Shown here: positions 55,675-64,000 of the stretch, piece after piece
Layout: each line of letters starts with the position of its first letter
Numbering within the stretch: position 1 is the stretch's first letter
Assembly: GCF_033705735.1 (NCBI RefSeq)
Contig: NZ_CP131131.1
Location: 62,001-126,000 of the forward strand
Source: Shinella zoogloeoides
GTDB taxonomy: Bacteria > Pseudomonadota > Alphaproteobacteria > Rhizobiales > Rhizobiaceae
Length of the DNA stretch: 64,000 bases
Reading direction: 5' to 3'
Notes under the pieces: model-generated
The model's input: the letters and a program-made list of their open reading frames with translations, nothing else
What the model was told of the DNA's origin: nothing
The model's database searches: none
Program-made: the position numbers and the translations under genes

Positions 55675-57048
55675 TCAGTACTGGTATTCGGAAAAGACCG
55701 GCTCGACGGAACCGTTCCAGCGGCCGTTGTAGAGCGCCAGCATGTCTTCCGCGAGCGTCGCCTTCTTGGCCAGCACCTCGTCGAGCGGCGCGAGGAAGAT
55801 CGTCTCGTCCACGCCGTCGCCATTGGTGCGGGCACGGGCGGCGAGGCCCTGGCGGGAGATCGACACGACTTCGCGGGCGACATCGAGCAGCGGCTTGCCG
55901 CGGAAATCGGCCCTAAGGCCCTCGGCCGGCACGGCATTGCGCAGCGCCGTGACTTCCTCGACCGTCCAGTCGCGCGTCAGCGCTTCGGCCGCGTCGAGCG
56001 CGCCGTCGTCGTAGAGCAGCCCCACCCAGAAGGCCGGCAGCGCACAGATGCGCCGCCAGGGACCGCCGTCCGCGCCACGCATTTCGAGGAAGCGCTTGAG
56101 GCGCACGTCGGGGAAGAGGGTGGAAAGATGGTTCGTCCAGTCGCCGAGATTCGGCTCGTAGTCGGCGATCTCGCCCTTGAGGGCGCCCGCCATGAACTGG
56201 CGGAAGGTGATGTGGGTGCAGTCGTGATACTTGCCGTCGCGAACGACGAAATACATCGGCACGTCGAGCGCCCATTCGACATAGTCCGCAAAGCCGAAAT
56301 CGGGCGCGAAGGCGAAGGGGATAAGGCCGGCGCGGTTGTTGTCCGTGTCGCGCCAGATGTCGCCGCGCCAGGAAAGCAGGCCGTTCGGCTTGCCGTCGGT
56401 GAAGGGCGAGGAGGCGAAGAGCGCGGTCGCCATGGGTTGCAGCTTCAGCGACACCTGCATCTTGCGGCGCATGTCGGTTTCGGAGGAGAAGTCGAGGTTC
56501 ACCTGGATCGTGCAGGTGCGATACATCATGTCGAGACCCTTGGTGCCGACCTTCGGCATGTAGCGGGTCATGATGTCGTAGCGGCTCTTGGGCATGCGCG
56601 GGGTTTCCGCAAAGGTCCATTTGGGGCTGCCGCCCATGCCGAGGAAGCGGATGCCGAGCGGTTCGGCGATCTCGCGCAGCGTCGCGAGGTGCTGGTTGGA
56701 TTCCTTGCAGGTCTGGTGCAGGTTTTCCAGCGGCGCGCCGGAAAGCTCGAACTGGCCGCCGGGCTCCAGCGAGATGGCGCCCATGCCGGAGGGTTCGGCA
56801 AGGCCGATGATGTTGCCGGCATCCATGATCGGCTCCCAGCCGGTCTTGGCCTGCATGCCGTTGAGAAGCGCCGAAATGCTCGCCTCGCCGGAATAGGGGA
56901 CGGGGCTGTTGTCCGCCGTAAAGAAGACGAATTTCTCGTGCTCGGTGCCGATGCGGAACTTTTCCTTCGGCTTGCAGCCGTCGGCGAGATATTCGGCCAT
57001 ATCCGCGACGGAGCGGATGGGCGTCTGGTCGGTGGTGTCACGGGCCAT
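55675..57048 (-). CDS. gshA: Glutamate-cysteine ligase (GshA, plant-type class)
   Basis: A 457-residue enzyme that makes gamma-glutamylcysteine, the first step of glutathione synthesis. The signatures FRIGTEHEKFVF, ISLEPGGQFELSGAP and TCTIQVNLDFSSE mark the plant/alphaproteobacterial class. It follows rsmE on the same strand with a 165-base gap, a common rhizobial order. The length is normal. Confidence 0.95.
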   Translation of the reverse strand: MARDTTDQTPIRSVADMAEYLADGCKPKEKFRIGTEHEKFVFFTADNSPVPYSGEASISALLNGMQAKTGWEPIMDAGNIIGLAEPSGMGAISLEPGGQFELSGAPLENLHQTCKESNQHLATLREIAEPLGIRFLGMGGSPKWTFAETPRMPKSRYDIMTRYMPKVGTKGLDMMYRTCTIQVNLDFSSETDMRRKMQVSLKLQPMATALFASSPFTDGKPNGLLSWRGDIWRDTDNNRAGLIPFAFAPDFGFADYVEWALDVPMYFVVRDGKYHDCTHITFRQFMAGALKGEIADYEPNLGDWTNHLSTLFPDVRLKRFLEMRGADGGPWRRICALPAFWVGLLYDDGALDAAEALTRDWTVEEVTALRNAVPAEGLRADFRGKPLLDVAREVVSISRQGLAARARTNGDGVDETIFLAPLDEVLAKKATLAEDMLALYNGRWNGSVEPVFSEYQY

Positions 57049-57213
57049 GGGCGTCTTCTTCTGAACGGATGGCGCCCGGCAGAACGCTGGGCCTGGGAGG
57101 GTGCTTGAACCGGAATTAGATGCGGTGCAAGCGAATTCCTTTCAAGGCAGATTCAAAAAAACCCAATCGACTTTTTCACGGGCGTGGATTTTCTTGCTTT
57201 TGTGCAAGTCCGG

Positions 57214-57951
57214 CTATCGCCAGTCGCCGATCGCCGCCTGGATGATGGCCATCGCCGCCACCGCGGCCGTGTCGGCCCGCAGGATGCGCGGGCCGAGCGG
57301 GATGGGCGTCACGAAATCGAGGCTGCGCAAGAGCGTGCGCTCGCCATCCGAAAAGCCGCCCTCCGGCCCGACGAGCAGGGCGAGCCTGCGCTCCTCGATC
57401 TTCTGCAGAACCGGCAGCGGGTTCTGGCTGCCATGGCCCTCGTCGCAGAAGACGATCCGCCGCTCGTGCGGCCAGTCGGCAAGCAGATCTTCGAGCTTGC
57501 GCGGCGCGGCGACCTGCGGGATCGAGAGGATGCCGCATTGCTCGGCCGCCTCGACGGCATTGGCCTCCAGCCGTTCCAGGCTGGTGATCTTGCCCTGCAC
57601 ATGCTGAGTCATGACGGGCTGGAGCACGCCGGCCCCCATCTCCACCGCCTTCTGCACGAGATAGTCGAGCCGCCCGACCTTCAGCGGTGCGAAAAGATAG
57701 TGAAGGTCCGATGGCTCGGGCTGCGGCCGGGTCTGCTCGACCGGCGTGAAGAGCAAGCGCTTGCGCGTCGGGAAGGAGAGCGTCGCGTGCCATTCGCCGT
57801 CGCATCCGTTGAAGAGCAGCACGGCATCGCCCTCGGCCATGCGCAGCACGTTCGTCAGGTAGTGGAAATGGTCCTTCGACGCCTCCACGGCCGTGCCCGC
57901 CGCAAGGGCGTCACGGATGAAGAGGCGCTGCATCCGGTAATTGGCGCGCAT
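57214..57951 (-). CDS. rsmE: 16S rRNA (uracil1498-N3)-methyltransferase RsmE
   Basis: A 245-residue SPOUT methyltransferase. The N-terminal PUA-like domain ([19 protein letters not shown]) precedes the knot with [13 protein letters not shown] and [16 protein letters not shown]. It methylates U1498 of 16S rRNA. The ATG at 57951 is used; the much longer in-frame ORF upstream is antisense shadow. It lies eight bases after the phosphate transporter stop. Confidence 0.94.
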   Translation of the reverse strand: MRANYRMQRLFIRDALAAGTAVEASKDHFHYLTNVLRMAEGDAVLLFNGCDGEWHATLSFPTRKRLLFTPVEQTRPQPEPSDLHYLFAPLKVGRLDYLVQKAVEMGAGVLQPVMTQHVQGKITSLERLEANAVEAAEQCGILSIPQVAAPRKLEDLLADWPHERRIVFCDEGHGSQNPLPVLQKIEERRLALLVGPEGGFSDGERTLLRSLDFVTPIPLGPRILRADTAAVAAMAIIQAAIGDWR

Positions 57952-57959
57952 GGCGTGTC

Positions 57960-59462
57960 TCAGCTGAAAAGCGTGTGGAGGGTGAGGAAGACGAGGGCGG
58001 AGAGGATCGCCGAGACGGGCAGCGTCACGATCCAGGCCGAGACGATCGTCATGAAATGCGAGCGGCGCACGAGATAGCGCCGGCGCGTCTCGTCCGTGTT
58101 GACCGGCGGTTGCTCCGGCGCGACCTGGTTGCCGCGGCTGCGGATATAGTCGATGCGGCGGCCGGAATTGCGCGTGTACCATTCGCGGAAGAGACCGACG
58201 CCGAAGACCGCGCCGACGGCGATATGCGTCGAGGAGACGGGGATGGCGAAGGCGGAGGCGGTCAGCACCGCGACGGCCGAGGAGAGTGCCACGCAGAAGG
58301 CGCGCATCGGGTTGAGCTTGGTGATCTCGCTGCCGACGATGCGGATGAGGCGCGGGCCGAAGAGCAGCAGGCCGAGCGAGATGCCGACGGCGCCGATGAC
58401 CATCACCCAGAGCGGGATGGCGGACCCCTCGCCGGATACGCCGGAGCGCAGCGCCGAGACCACGCCGTAGAGCGGCCCGACGGCGTTGGAGACGTCGTTT
58501 GCGCCATGCGCGAAGGAAAGGAGCGCGGCCGAACAGATCAGCGGAATGCGGAAGAGCGTGCGCAGCGACTGGTTGCGGTTGTCGAGACCCTCCGCATGGC
58601 GGCGGACGATGGGCCGGGTGACGATATAGGTGAGGACGGCAAAGCCGAGGCCGATCAGCATCGCGTCGCGGAAGGAAAGGCCGAAGGAGCCGGTCGTGCC
58701 GCCATTCGCGAGGAAGGCCGCGAAGGCGCCGGCCATCAGCGCGACGAGCACCGGCACCCAGGTCTTCGCCGCCGCGATCTTGTCCTCGCGGTAGATGATG
58801 GTTTCCTTGATGAAATAGAGGAAGGCCGCGGCGATCACCCCGCCGAGGATCGGCGAAACGGTCCAGCTTATGACGATGACGGCGATGGCGTCCCACTGGA
58901 CGGTATGGAAGCCGCTCGCCGCCGCGCCCGCGCCGATGACGCCGCCGACGATGGCGTGGGTGGTGGAGATCGGCGCATTGGCAAGCGTCGCGATATTGAT
59001 CCAGATCGCCGCCGAGACGAGGGCGGCCATCATGGCCCAGGCGAAGGTCTCGGGGTTCGGGAAGGCCGAGCGGTCGACGATGCCGGAGGCGACCGTCTGC
59101 GCCACGCCCTGGCCGGCCAGAAGCGCTCCGGCGATCTCGAAGACCGCGGCGATGACGAGGGCGACGCCCATGCTCATGGCGCGCGCGCCGACGGCTGCGC
59201 CGACATTGTTCGTCACGTCGTTGGCGCCGATATTCATGGCCATGTAGGCGGCAAGGGCGGCGGTGACGGCGATGACCAGAACGCCCGCGGTGCCGGTGGC
59301 GAAGGTGCTGGCGACGGCCATGGCGATCATCAGGAAGACGAGCGAAATCCCCACGCCCGCCCAGGAGCGCAGCACGAACTGCGTGGCCTGTTCGGTATAG
59401 GTGAGTTTTTCAAGATCCTTGTCCAGCGTCGGCTTGCGAAGCTGGACCTGTGAATTCGCCAT
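57960..59462 (-). CDS. pit: PiT-family inorganic phosphate transporter
   Basis: A 500-residue permease with about ten to twelve membrane segments in two halves, each with a PiT signature: [20 protein letters not shown] and [19 protein letters not shown]. It takes up phosphate (or metal-phosphate) with protons. The C-terminal loop region ([19 protein letters not shown]) is cytoplasmic. It is followed by rsmE in 8 bases. No PhoU-like pit accessory gene (the usual DUF47 partner) is adjacent. Confidence 0.94.
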   Translation of the reverse strand: MANSQVQLRKPTLDKDLEKLTYTEQATQFVLRSWAGVGISLVFLMIAMAVASTFATGTAGVLVIAVTAALAAYMAMNIGANDVTNNVGAAVGARAMSMGVALVIAAVFEIAGALLAGQGVAQTVASGIVDRSAFPNPETFAWAMMAALVSAAIWINIATLANAPISTTHAIVGGVIGAGAAASGFHTVQWDAIAVIVISWTVSPILGGVIAAAFLYFIKETIIYREDKIAAAKTWVPVLVALMAGAFAAFLANGGTTGSFGLSFRDAMLIGLGFAVLTYIVTRPIVRRHAEGLDNRNQSLRTLFRIPLICSAALLSFAHGANDVSNAVGPLYGVVSALRSGVSGEGSAIPLWVMVIGAVGISLGLLLFGPRLIRIVGSEITKLNPMRAFCVALSSAVAVLTASAFAIPVSSTHIAVGAVFGVGLFREWYTRNSGRRIDYIRSRGNQVAPEQPPVNTDETRRRYLVRRSHFMTIVSAWIVTLPVSAILSALVFLTLHTLFS

Positions 59463-59544
59463 TCATGCTGCTCCGTTTCAAAGCCCCCCGCACTATCGTC
59501 TCAGGGCTTCGTCGGCAATATGACAACGGCCCGGCAGGGGCTTT

Positions 59545-60069
59545 TCAGGCGTCCGGCGGGCCGTTTTTGGGGATGGCCGCGATCTCGGAGAGGATTTTTC
59601 GCTCGAAGGCGAGGAGCAGCGTCTTGAGACCGGGCTCCTGCACGCGGTTGGCGGCTTCCGCACAGTCGACCCATTCGGCGCGGCGTTCGCCCTTTTCCGG
59701 AAAGTTCTTGCAGACGTCGTCGACGACGAGCGGGAAAACCCGCACCCGGCAATCGACCTTCATCCCGCCGGCAAGCCCCTTCAGATAGTGATAGCTGCCG
59801 ACCGGCTCGTCGCTGATGGCGCCCTTCACACCGGCCTCTTCCCAGGCTTCGCGCGCGGCTGCCGCCGCGGCCGTCTTGCCGTCCATCGGCCAGCCCTTCG
59901 GAATGATCCAGCGGCCGGTGTCGCGGCTGGTGATGAGGAGGACTTCGACCGTCGGACTCTTCTTCTTCACCCGATAGCACAGCGCGCCATATTGTTCGCG
60001 CACGGGCCTGCGGAACATGAGATGGACGTCACTGGCGATGCGGTTGAGAATGTTCAAGGTCTTCTTCAT
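59545..60069 (-). CDS. Nudix hydrolase
   Basis: A 174-residue protein with a Nudix box GWPMDGKTAAAAAAREAWEEAGV that keeps the RE...EE core but has K at the first glutamate position, a pattern seen in a rhizobial subgroup. The strand VEVLLITSRDTGRWIIPK precedes it. It probably hydrolyses a nucleoside diphosphate derivative or diphosphoinositol-like substrate; not determinable. RBS AGAGGA is very close to the ATG, so the start is slightly uncertain. It is a paralogue of the 39179 gene. Confidence 0.88.
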   Translation of the reverse strand: MKKTLNILNRIASDVHLMFRRPVREQYGALCYRVKKKSPTVEVLLITSRDTGRWIIPKGWPMDGKTAAAAAAREAWEEAGVKGAISDEPVGSYHYLKGLAGGMKVDCRVRVFPLVVDDVCKNFPEKGERRAEWVDCAEAANRVQEPGLKTLLLAFERKILSEIAAIPKNGPPDA

Positions 60070-60149
60070 TCCTCTTGCCGGCCTCCCGCCGGGAAGCGTG
60101 CTCTGAGTCGTTATCGGCCATCTTGCTTGCGCGAGATTTGCGGCGCAAG

Positions 60150-60944
60150 TCAGGCTTGTGGGGGAAGGCCGCGCTTTTGCATGCGCAGCTGGGAAATCCT
60201 CTGCCATTCCCCGCTGCGCTCGGCTTCCCTGATCGCGGCGGCGATATAGTCCATATGCGCCTGGGCGGCCTGCCGCGCGCCCTGTCCGTCGCCCGCCATG
60301 ATGGCGCAATAGATCGCCTCGTGCTGGGCAAGCAGATGTCCGCGCGCTTCCTCCGAGGAGAAAACGAGGTGGCGGTGGAAAAAGATCCCCTGCGCCAGGA
60401 GCCTGTAGCAGGCGCGCAGCGTGTGCAGCAGCACGATATTGTGCGCCGCCTCGCCGATGGCGTTGTGCAGCTCCACGTCGGTTTCGAGTTCGGCATCGAA
60501 GGAACTGCCGGCATGGGCCGCGCGCATCGCTTCCATGATGCGGGTCAGCATCTGCCGGTCGTATTCGGTCGCGCGGCGCGCGGCGAGCTCCGCGGTGATG
60601 CCCTCCAGCTCCCGGCGGTATTCGATATAGTCCTCCGTCGCCCGCTGGTGGCGGGCGATGAGGTCGACGACGGGGCGCGAGAAGACCTGGCCGATGATGT
60701 CGGCGACATAGGTGCCGCCGCCGTGCTGGCTGATGAGCAGGCCGCGGTTCTCCAGCTCCTTCAGCGCCTCGCGCAGGATCGGGCGGGAGACGTCGAGGCG
60801 TTTGGAAAGCTCCCGCTCGCCGGGCAGCCGGTCGCCGTCGCGCAGCACTCCTTCGAGCAGCAGAAGCTCGATCTGCCGCACGACCTCGTCCGAGGTCCGG
60901 CTATGGCTGATGCGGGCGAAAAGGTCGAAGGCGGTGTCGGTCAC
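60150..60944 (-). CDS. GntR/FadR-family transcriptional regulator
   Basis: A 264-residue regulator. A winged-helix DNA-binding domain (LEGVLRDGDRLPGERELSKR, PILREALKELENRGLL) is followed by an FCD all-helical effector domain with metal-binding histidine pattern (ELHNAIGEAAHN, LLAQHEAIYCAIMAGD). It is of the PdhR/LldR/FadR branch, which usually responds to a carboxylic acid. It is divergent from the DUF3422 gene. A 19-bp inverted repeat lies 30 bases upstream of its start. Confidence 0.9.
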   Translation of the reverse strand: MTDTAFDLFARISHSRTSDEVVRQIELLLLEGVLRDGDRLPGERELSKRLDVSRPILREALKELENRGLLISQHGGGTYVADIIGQVFSRPVVDLIARHQRATEDYIEYRRELEGITAELAARRATEYDRQMLTRIMEAMRAAHAGSSFDAELETDVELHNAIGEAAHNIVLLHTLRACYRLLAQGIFFHRHLVFSSEEARGHLLAQHEAIYCAIMAGDGQGARQAAQAHMDYIAAAIREAERSGEWQRISQLRMQKRGLPPQA

Positions 60945-60973
60945 GCTGCGACACTACCAATGCGGGCGGAAAC

Positions 60974-60992
60974 TGGTCAACAATCTTGTCCA
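60974..60992. promoter_or_regulatory. Candidate GntR/FadR-type operator
   Basis: Arms TGGTCAA (60974-60980) and TTGTCCA (60986-60992) are inverted repeats with one mismatch and a 5-base spacer. The site lies in the divergent spacer between the regulator and DUF3422 genes, resembling operators of this family (TNGT...ACNA). Confidence 0.45.
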
Positions 60993-61086
60993 CTTCATGC
61001 CTGTGGACCTGCGTCAATGCGCCCTATCTCAGCATCCCTGACATTTGTTAAGACTATGCTGTTGCACATGAGGGGAAGGTGCAGGC

Positions 61087-62364
61087 ATGGCTAAGGGCAG
61101 TTTCGCCTTTCCGCAGGCGACCGCGCGTGCGCAGGCGCTCGGGGAAATTCACGCAAGACCGTATGCGCTGGTGCCGTCGCCGCGCGTCATCTTCCAGCTC
61201 GCGTTCCTCACGGAGGGCGGCTCGGCGGTCGACCATGCCGTCATGGCGGAGCTGTCGCGCTCGCGCGGCATCTCGCCGCCCGGCCGCGATTCCAGCCACC
61301 ACGCGCTGAGCTGGGGGCAGGGGACGCTGCGCTGGGAGCGCCACACCGAGTTCTCGACCTATTTCTGGGATGCGCCGGTGCCGGAAAAGTTCGGCGGCGA
61401 GGTGCCCGTCCATCCCTTCGGCGACAGCTTCTCGCCGCCCGGCACGCTGATCTCCGGCATCCGCCTTGAAATTCGGCCGGATTCGCCGGAAACCCGCGAG
61501 GCGATCTCCGCCTTCGATCCGACGAGCCTCTGTTACAGCGAGATCAAGAACGGCCAGGGTGTCGTCCTCACCGACTTCCGCCAGGACGGCGACGGGCTGA
61601 CGCAGATCCTCGTCATCGACCGCGGCATGACGGAGGCCGGGCGCGGCGCGCTCGTCCAGCGCCTGCTCGACATCGAGACCTACCGCACGCTCGCCATGAT
61701 GGGCCTGCCGCTCGCCCAGTCGCTCTCGCCCGACATCCGCCGCATCGAGGACGGGCTGACCGGCATCACCAATGCCATGAAGCAGCACGCCCGCGACAAG
61801 GCCGACGAGCTGCTCACCGAGATCACCCGCCTTGCCGCCGAGCTGGAAGCCAACGCCGCGCTCAGCCTCTACCGCTTCGGCGCGAGCCGCGCCTATTACG
61901 GCATCGTGCAGGAGCGTATCCGCACGCTGGCCGAGACGGCGGTGCCGGGCTACGAGACGCTCGGCTTCTTCCTGGAGCGCCGGCTGGCGCCGGCCATGCG
62001 GACCTGTCAGTCCGTCGAGGAGCGGCAGGCGAACCTCTCGCGCAAGCTCGCCCGCGCCACGGCCCTGCTTCGAAGCTGGATCGACGTGGAGCTGGAACAG
62101 CTCAATTCGACGCTGCTCAATTCCATGGACCGCCGTGCGAAATTGCAGCTTCGCCTGCAGCAGACCGTCGAGGGTCTGTCGGTGGCGGCGATCTCCTACT
62201 ATGTCGTGGGGCTCTTCGGCTATGTGGCGAAGGCGGCGCACGGCCTCGGCCTGCCGATCAAGCCGGAGACGCTGACGGGCATCGCGGTGCCGTTCGTCAT
62301 ATTCGGCATGTGGCTGCTCGTGCGCGCCATCCGCCACCGCCATGCGGAAGAGGACCGGCACTGA
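61087..62364 (+). CDS. DUF3422-family membrane protein
   Basis: A 425-residue protein. The N-terminal 320 residues are soluble (EIHARPYALVPSPRVIFQLA). Two membrane segments near 355-410 (AISYYVVGLFGYVAK and GIAVPFVIFGMWLLVRA) flank a short loop. DUF3422 has no known function. GGGGAAGG precedes the ATG. It may be controlled by the divergent GntR-family regulator. Confidence 0.88.
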   Translation: MAKGSFAFPQATARAQALGEIHARPYALVPSPRVIFQLAFLTEGGSAVDHAVMAELSRSRGISPPGRDSSHHALSWGQGTLRWERHTEFSTYFWDAPVPEKFGGEVPVHPFGDSFSPPGTLISGIRLEIRPDSPETREAISAFDPTSLCYSEIKNGQGVVLTDFRQDGDGLTQILVIDRGMTEAGRGALVQRLLDIETYRTLAMMGLPLAQSLSPDIRRIEDGLTGITNAMKQHARDKADELLTEITRLAAELEANAALSLYRFGASRAYYGIVQERIRTLAETAVPGYETLGFFLERRLAPAMRTCQSVEERQANLSRKLARATALLRSWIDVELEQLNSTLLNSMDRRAKLQLRLQQTVEGLSVAAISYYVVGLFGYVAKAAHGLGLPIKPETLTGIAVPFVIFGMWLLVRAIRHRHAEEDRH

Positions 62365-62387
62365 GGGGAAGCGGCGGCCTTTCGGCC

Positions 62388-63284
62388 TCAATGCTCCCAA
62401 TAGGGCTGGTGGCCGTAGAGCTCGGCGAGATAGTCGATGAAGAGCCGCACCTTGACCGGCAGGAACTGCCGGCTCGGATAGACCGCCGAGAGCACGACGT
62501 TGCGCGAGCCCTCGTAGCCCGGCAGCACCTGTTGCAGCCCGCCGCTCCTCAGCGCCGGGCCGACATCCCAGGTCGAGCGCAGCGCGATGCCCAGACCGGA
62601 GAGCACGGCCTCGGTCACGACCTCGCTGGAATTGGTGTAGAGCGGCCCGTGTGGACGATAGGTGATGCTGCCTTCCGGACCCTCCAGCCGCCAGGCGTCC
62701 TGCGTGTGCGGCGGCAGGCAGACGTGATGCGCGAGGTCCTCGATCGAGGCCGGCGTGCCGTGGCGGGCAAGATAGTCGGGCGATGCGCAGAGCACGCGCC
62801 GCACCGGCGCGAGCCGGCGCGCGACGAGCGAGGAATCCGACAGCTCCCCGATGCGGATCGCAAGATCGAAGCCGCCGCCGACGATGTCGGAGAAGTCGTC
62901 GGTGAGGACGAGGTTGACCACCAGCTCGGGATAGCTGTCCATGAAGCCCTTGAGATGGGGCGCGATATGCATGCGGCCGAACGAGGTCGGCGCGGAGATG
63001 CGTAGCGAGCCGCGCACCGCGCCGGAGCGGCCGGAAACGAAGGCTTCCGCCTCCTCGATGCCCGAGAGGATACCGACGATGCGCTCGTAGAAGCCCTGCC
63101 CGGCCTCGGTCAGCGATATCTGCCGCGTCGTGCGCTGGAAGAGGCGCGTGCCGAGCCGCTCCTCCAGCCGTTTCACGCGCTTGGAGACGACGGCGGGGGA
63201 AAGGCCGAGGGCCCGCCCCGCCGCCGACATGCTGCCCATGGCGATGACGCGGGAAAAGATTTCAAGATCGCCGAGATTTGTCAC
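62388..63284 (-). CDS. LysR-family transcriptional regulator
   Basis: A 298-residue LysR protein of the CrgA-like branch: HTH ISRRVI-type start LEIFSRVIAMGSMSAAGRAL, then a substrate-binding domain. A GTG start at 63284 is the only good candidate. The target is unknown. It is convergent with the DUF3422 gene. Confidence 0.9.
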   Translation of the reverse strand: MTNLGDLEIFSRVIAMGSMSAAGRALGLSPAVVSKRVKRLEERLGTRLFQRTTRQISLTEAGQGFYERIVGILSGIEEAEAFVSGRSGAVRGSLRISAPTSFGRMHIAPHLKGFMDSYPELVVNLVLTDDFSDIVGGGFDLAIRIGELSDSSLVARRLAPVRRVLCASPDYLARHGTPASIEDLAHHVCLPPHTQDAWRLEGPEGSITYRPHGPLYTNSSEVVTEAVLSGLGIALRSTWDVGPALRSGGLQQVLPGYEGSRNVVLSAVYPSRQFLPVKVRLFIDYLAELYGHQPYWEH

Positions 63285-63307
63285 GCGCCGTCTCCGTCAC
63301 CTGCGGT

Positions 63308-63997
63308 TCAATTGGTGGAATTGGCGATGACTTCCTCGCCGAACTTGCCGTTCTTCGGCTCCGGCTTGTAGGTCGAGTTCTGCGCCCGCATGACGCGGAT
63401 CGGCCGGATGCCGGCCGCGAGCGCCGCCTTCATGTCGCTGTCGGCGTCACCGTAATAGATCTTCAGCTTGTGGTCTTTCAGGAATTCCACCTTGTTCTCC
63501 GACGAGGCGGTGAAGACGACGTCGTTCATCTTCTCGATGCCGAAGGCCTTCTTGATGGCACCGGTCAGCGTCTCGCCGCCGCTGCCGCGGGTGCGGCCGG
63601 TGATGAAGAAGATCTCGTCGCCGCGCGCCGTATGCATGTCGATCAGCTTGCGCGCGACCTCCTTCGGAATGGAATACTGGTCGCAATTGTTGGTGTGGAT
63701 GTCCGTCCAGAAGGCATCCATGCCGAGATATTCCTCCGAGGCCGGGGAATACTTCATCTTGCCGTAGTAGAAGCAGGGGCTGGAATAGAGCACCGTATCG
63801 TCCACGTCGAAGCCGACGGCCATGGGGGCTTCTCCCTCCAGCGAAGCTTCGATCTGCTCCACGGAAACCCAGTGCACCGGCGCGGTCGCCAGAAGCTCGG
63901 ATGTCGTGATGCCGGGATTGAGGTTCGACACGTCTTCGGCGAAGGCGGAGCCCGCGAGCAGCAGAAGGGCCGAGACGGCCGTGAACGATTTGCGCAT
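63308..63997 (-). CDS. aphA: AphA-like class B acid phosphatase
   Basis: A 229-residue periplasmic HAD-superfamily phosphatase. The signal peptide MRKSFTAVSALLLLAGSAFA precedes EDVSN. The nucleophile motif is FDVDDTVL (first Asp nucleophile), with TGRTRG (motif II) and YYGDADSDM (motif IV). It dephosphorylates organic phosphates such as nucleotides. The length is typical of AphA. It ends 23 bases before the LysR gene on the same strand; the window edge is just upstream, so its promoter is not seen. Confidence 0.92.
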   Translation of the reverse strand: MRKSFTAVSALLLLAGSAFAEDVSNLNPGITTSELLATAPVHWVSVEQIEASLEGEAPMAVGFDVDDTVLYSSPCFYYGKMKYSPASEEYLGMDAFWTDIHTNNCDQYSIPKEVARKLIDMHTARGDEIFFITGRTRGSGGETLTGAIKKAFGIEKMNDVVFTASSENKVEFLKDHKLKIYYGDADSDMKAALAAGIRPIRVMRAQNSTYKPEPKNGKFGEEVIANSTN

Positions 63998-64000
63998 GCT

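Noticed and set aside
57214..58896. 560-codon reading that extends rsmE into the transporter gene
   Set aside because: The RsmE family starts at ATG 57951; the rest is Arg/His-rich shadow of the PiT gene.
59500..59540. Possible Pho box before the phosphate transporter
   Set aside because: Only one half-site (TTGTCAT) matches; the second is about 3 of 7.

Overview
The window reads as ordinary chromosome of a GC-rich alphaproteobacterium, most probably a member of the Rhizobiaceae (Rhizobium, Agrobacterium, Ensifer or Shinella type). The reasons are the rhizobial mosaic palindromic repeats (a 108-bp RIME1-like element at 31-138 and several other palindromic families), two DUF1127 small proteins, a cluster of CCTCCTCCC-loop hairpins typical of the alphaproteobacterial alpha-r14/CcsR RNAs, and many gene pairs joined by ATGA or TGATG overlaps. 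I cannot fix the genus from sequence alone.

Layout. 1-10.4 kb: a metal-type MerR regulator, two L,D-transpeptidases, a cytosine-deaminase-like amidohydrolase, a dimethylglycine/sarcosine dehydrogenase-like enzyme, a ChrA transporter, and a cupin-HTH regulator divergent from an aminotransferase. 10.2-10.75 kb: a DUF1127 gene followed by four stem-loops, each carrying CCTCCTCCC in its loop. 10.9-23.2 kb: an accessory chemotaxis cluster, all on the minus strand in the order STAS-cheY-cheA-cheW-mcp-mcp-cheW-cheR-cheB and then a ParA-type ATPase. A soluble, degenerate receptor-like gene is divergent from it. 23.2-26.5 kb: modABC with two ModE-type operators upstream of modA and a short ModE-like regulator convergent with modC. 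26.5-29.8 kb: an omega-aminotransferase divergent from a second cupin-HTH regulator, then two small conserved genes. 29.9-35.5 kb: a GH15 glucoamylase-gnd-zwf-glucokinase operon. 35.5-38.3 kb: an SDR/LysR divergent pair and a spermidine-synthase-like methyltransferase.

38.2-40.5 kb is the only visibly scarred stretch: a long gene-poor segment, a Nudix gene with a degenerate Nudix box, and a frameshifted, truncated integrase remnant just downstream of the 3' end of tRNA-Gln(CTG). 40.7-64 kb is housekeeping and membrane or secreted functions: Ppx/GppA, RlmE, a VOC protein, an MFS exporter, a Tat-exported MBL hydrolase, IMP dehydrogenase, MAPEG, dienelactone hydrolase, GNAT, LysR, a second DUF1127 gene, a large double-HAMP chemoreceptor, a DUF937 protein, glutamate-cysteine ligase, RsmE, a PiT phosphate transporter, a second Nudix protein, a FadR-type regulator, a DUF3422 protein, a LysR regulator and an AphA-like class B acid phosphatase.

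How the genes work together. The chemotaxis cluster has kinase, couplers, adaptation enzymes, one response regulator and two receptors, but no recognisable CheZ, CheC, CheX or CheD. The divergent degenerate-receptor gene carries a D-x-x-x-Q sequence resembling the CheZ catalytic motif, and is the most interesting protein candidate here. The glucoamylase operon would take intracellular glucan to ribulose-5-phosphate with NAD(P)H, lacking only a recognisable 6-phosphogluconolactonase. No CRISPR array, complete insertion sequence, rRNA or plasmid replication gene was seen.
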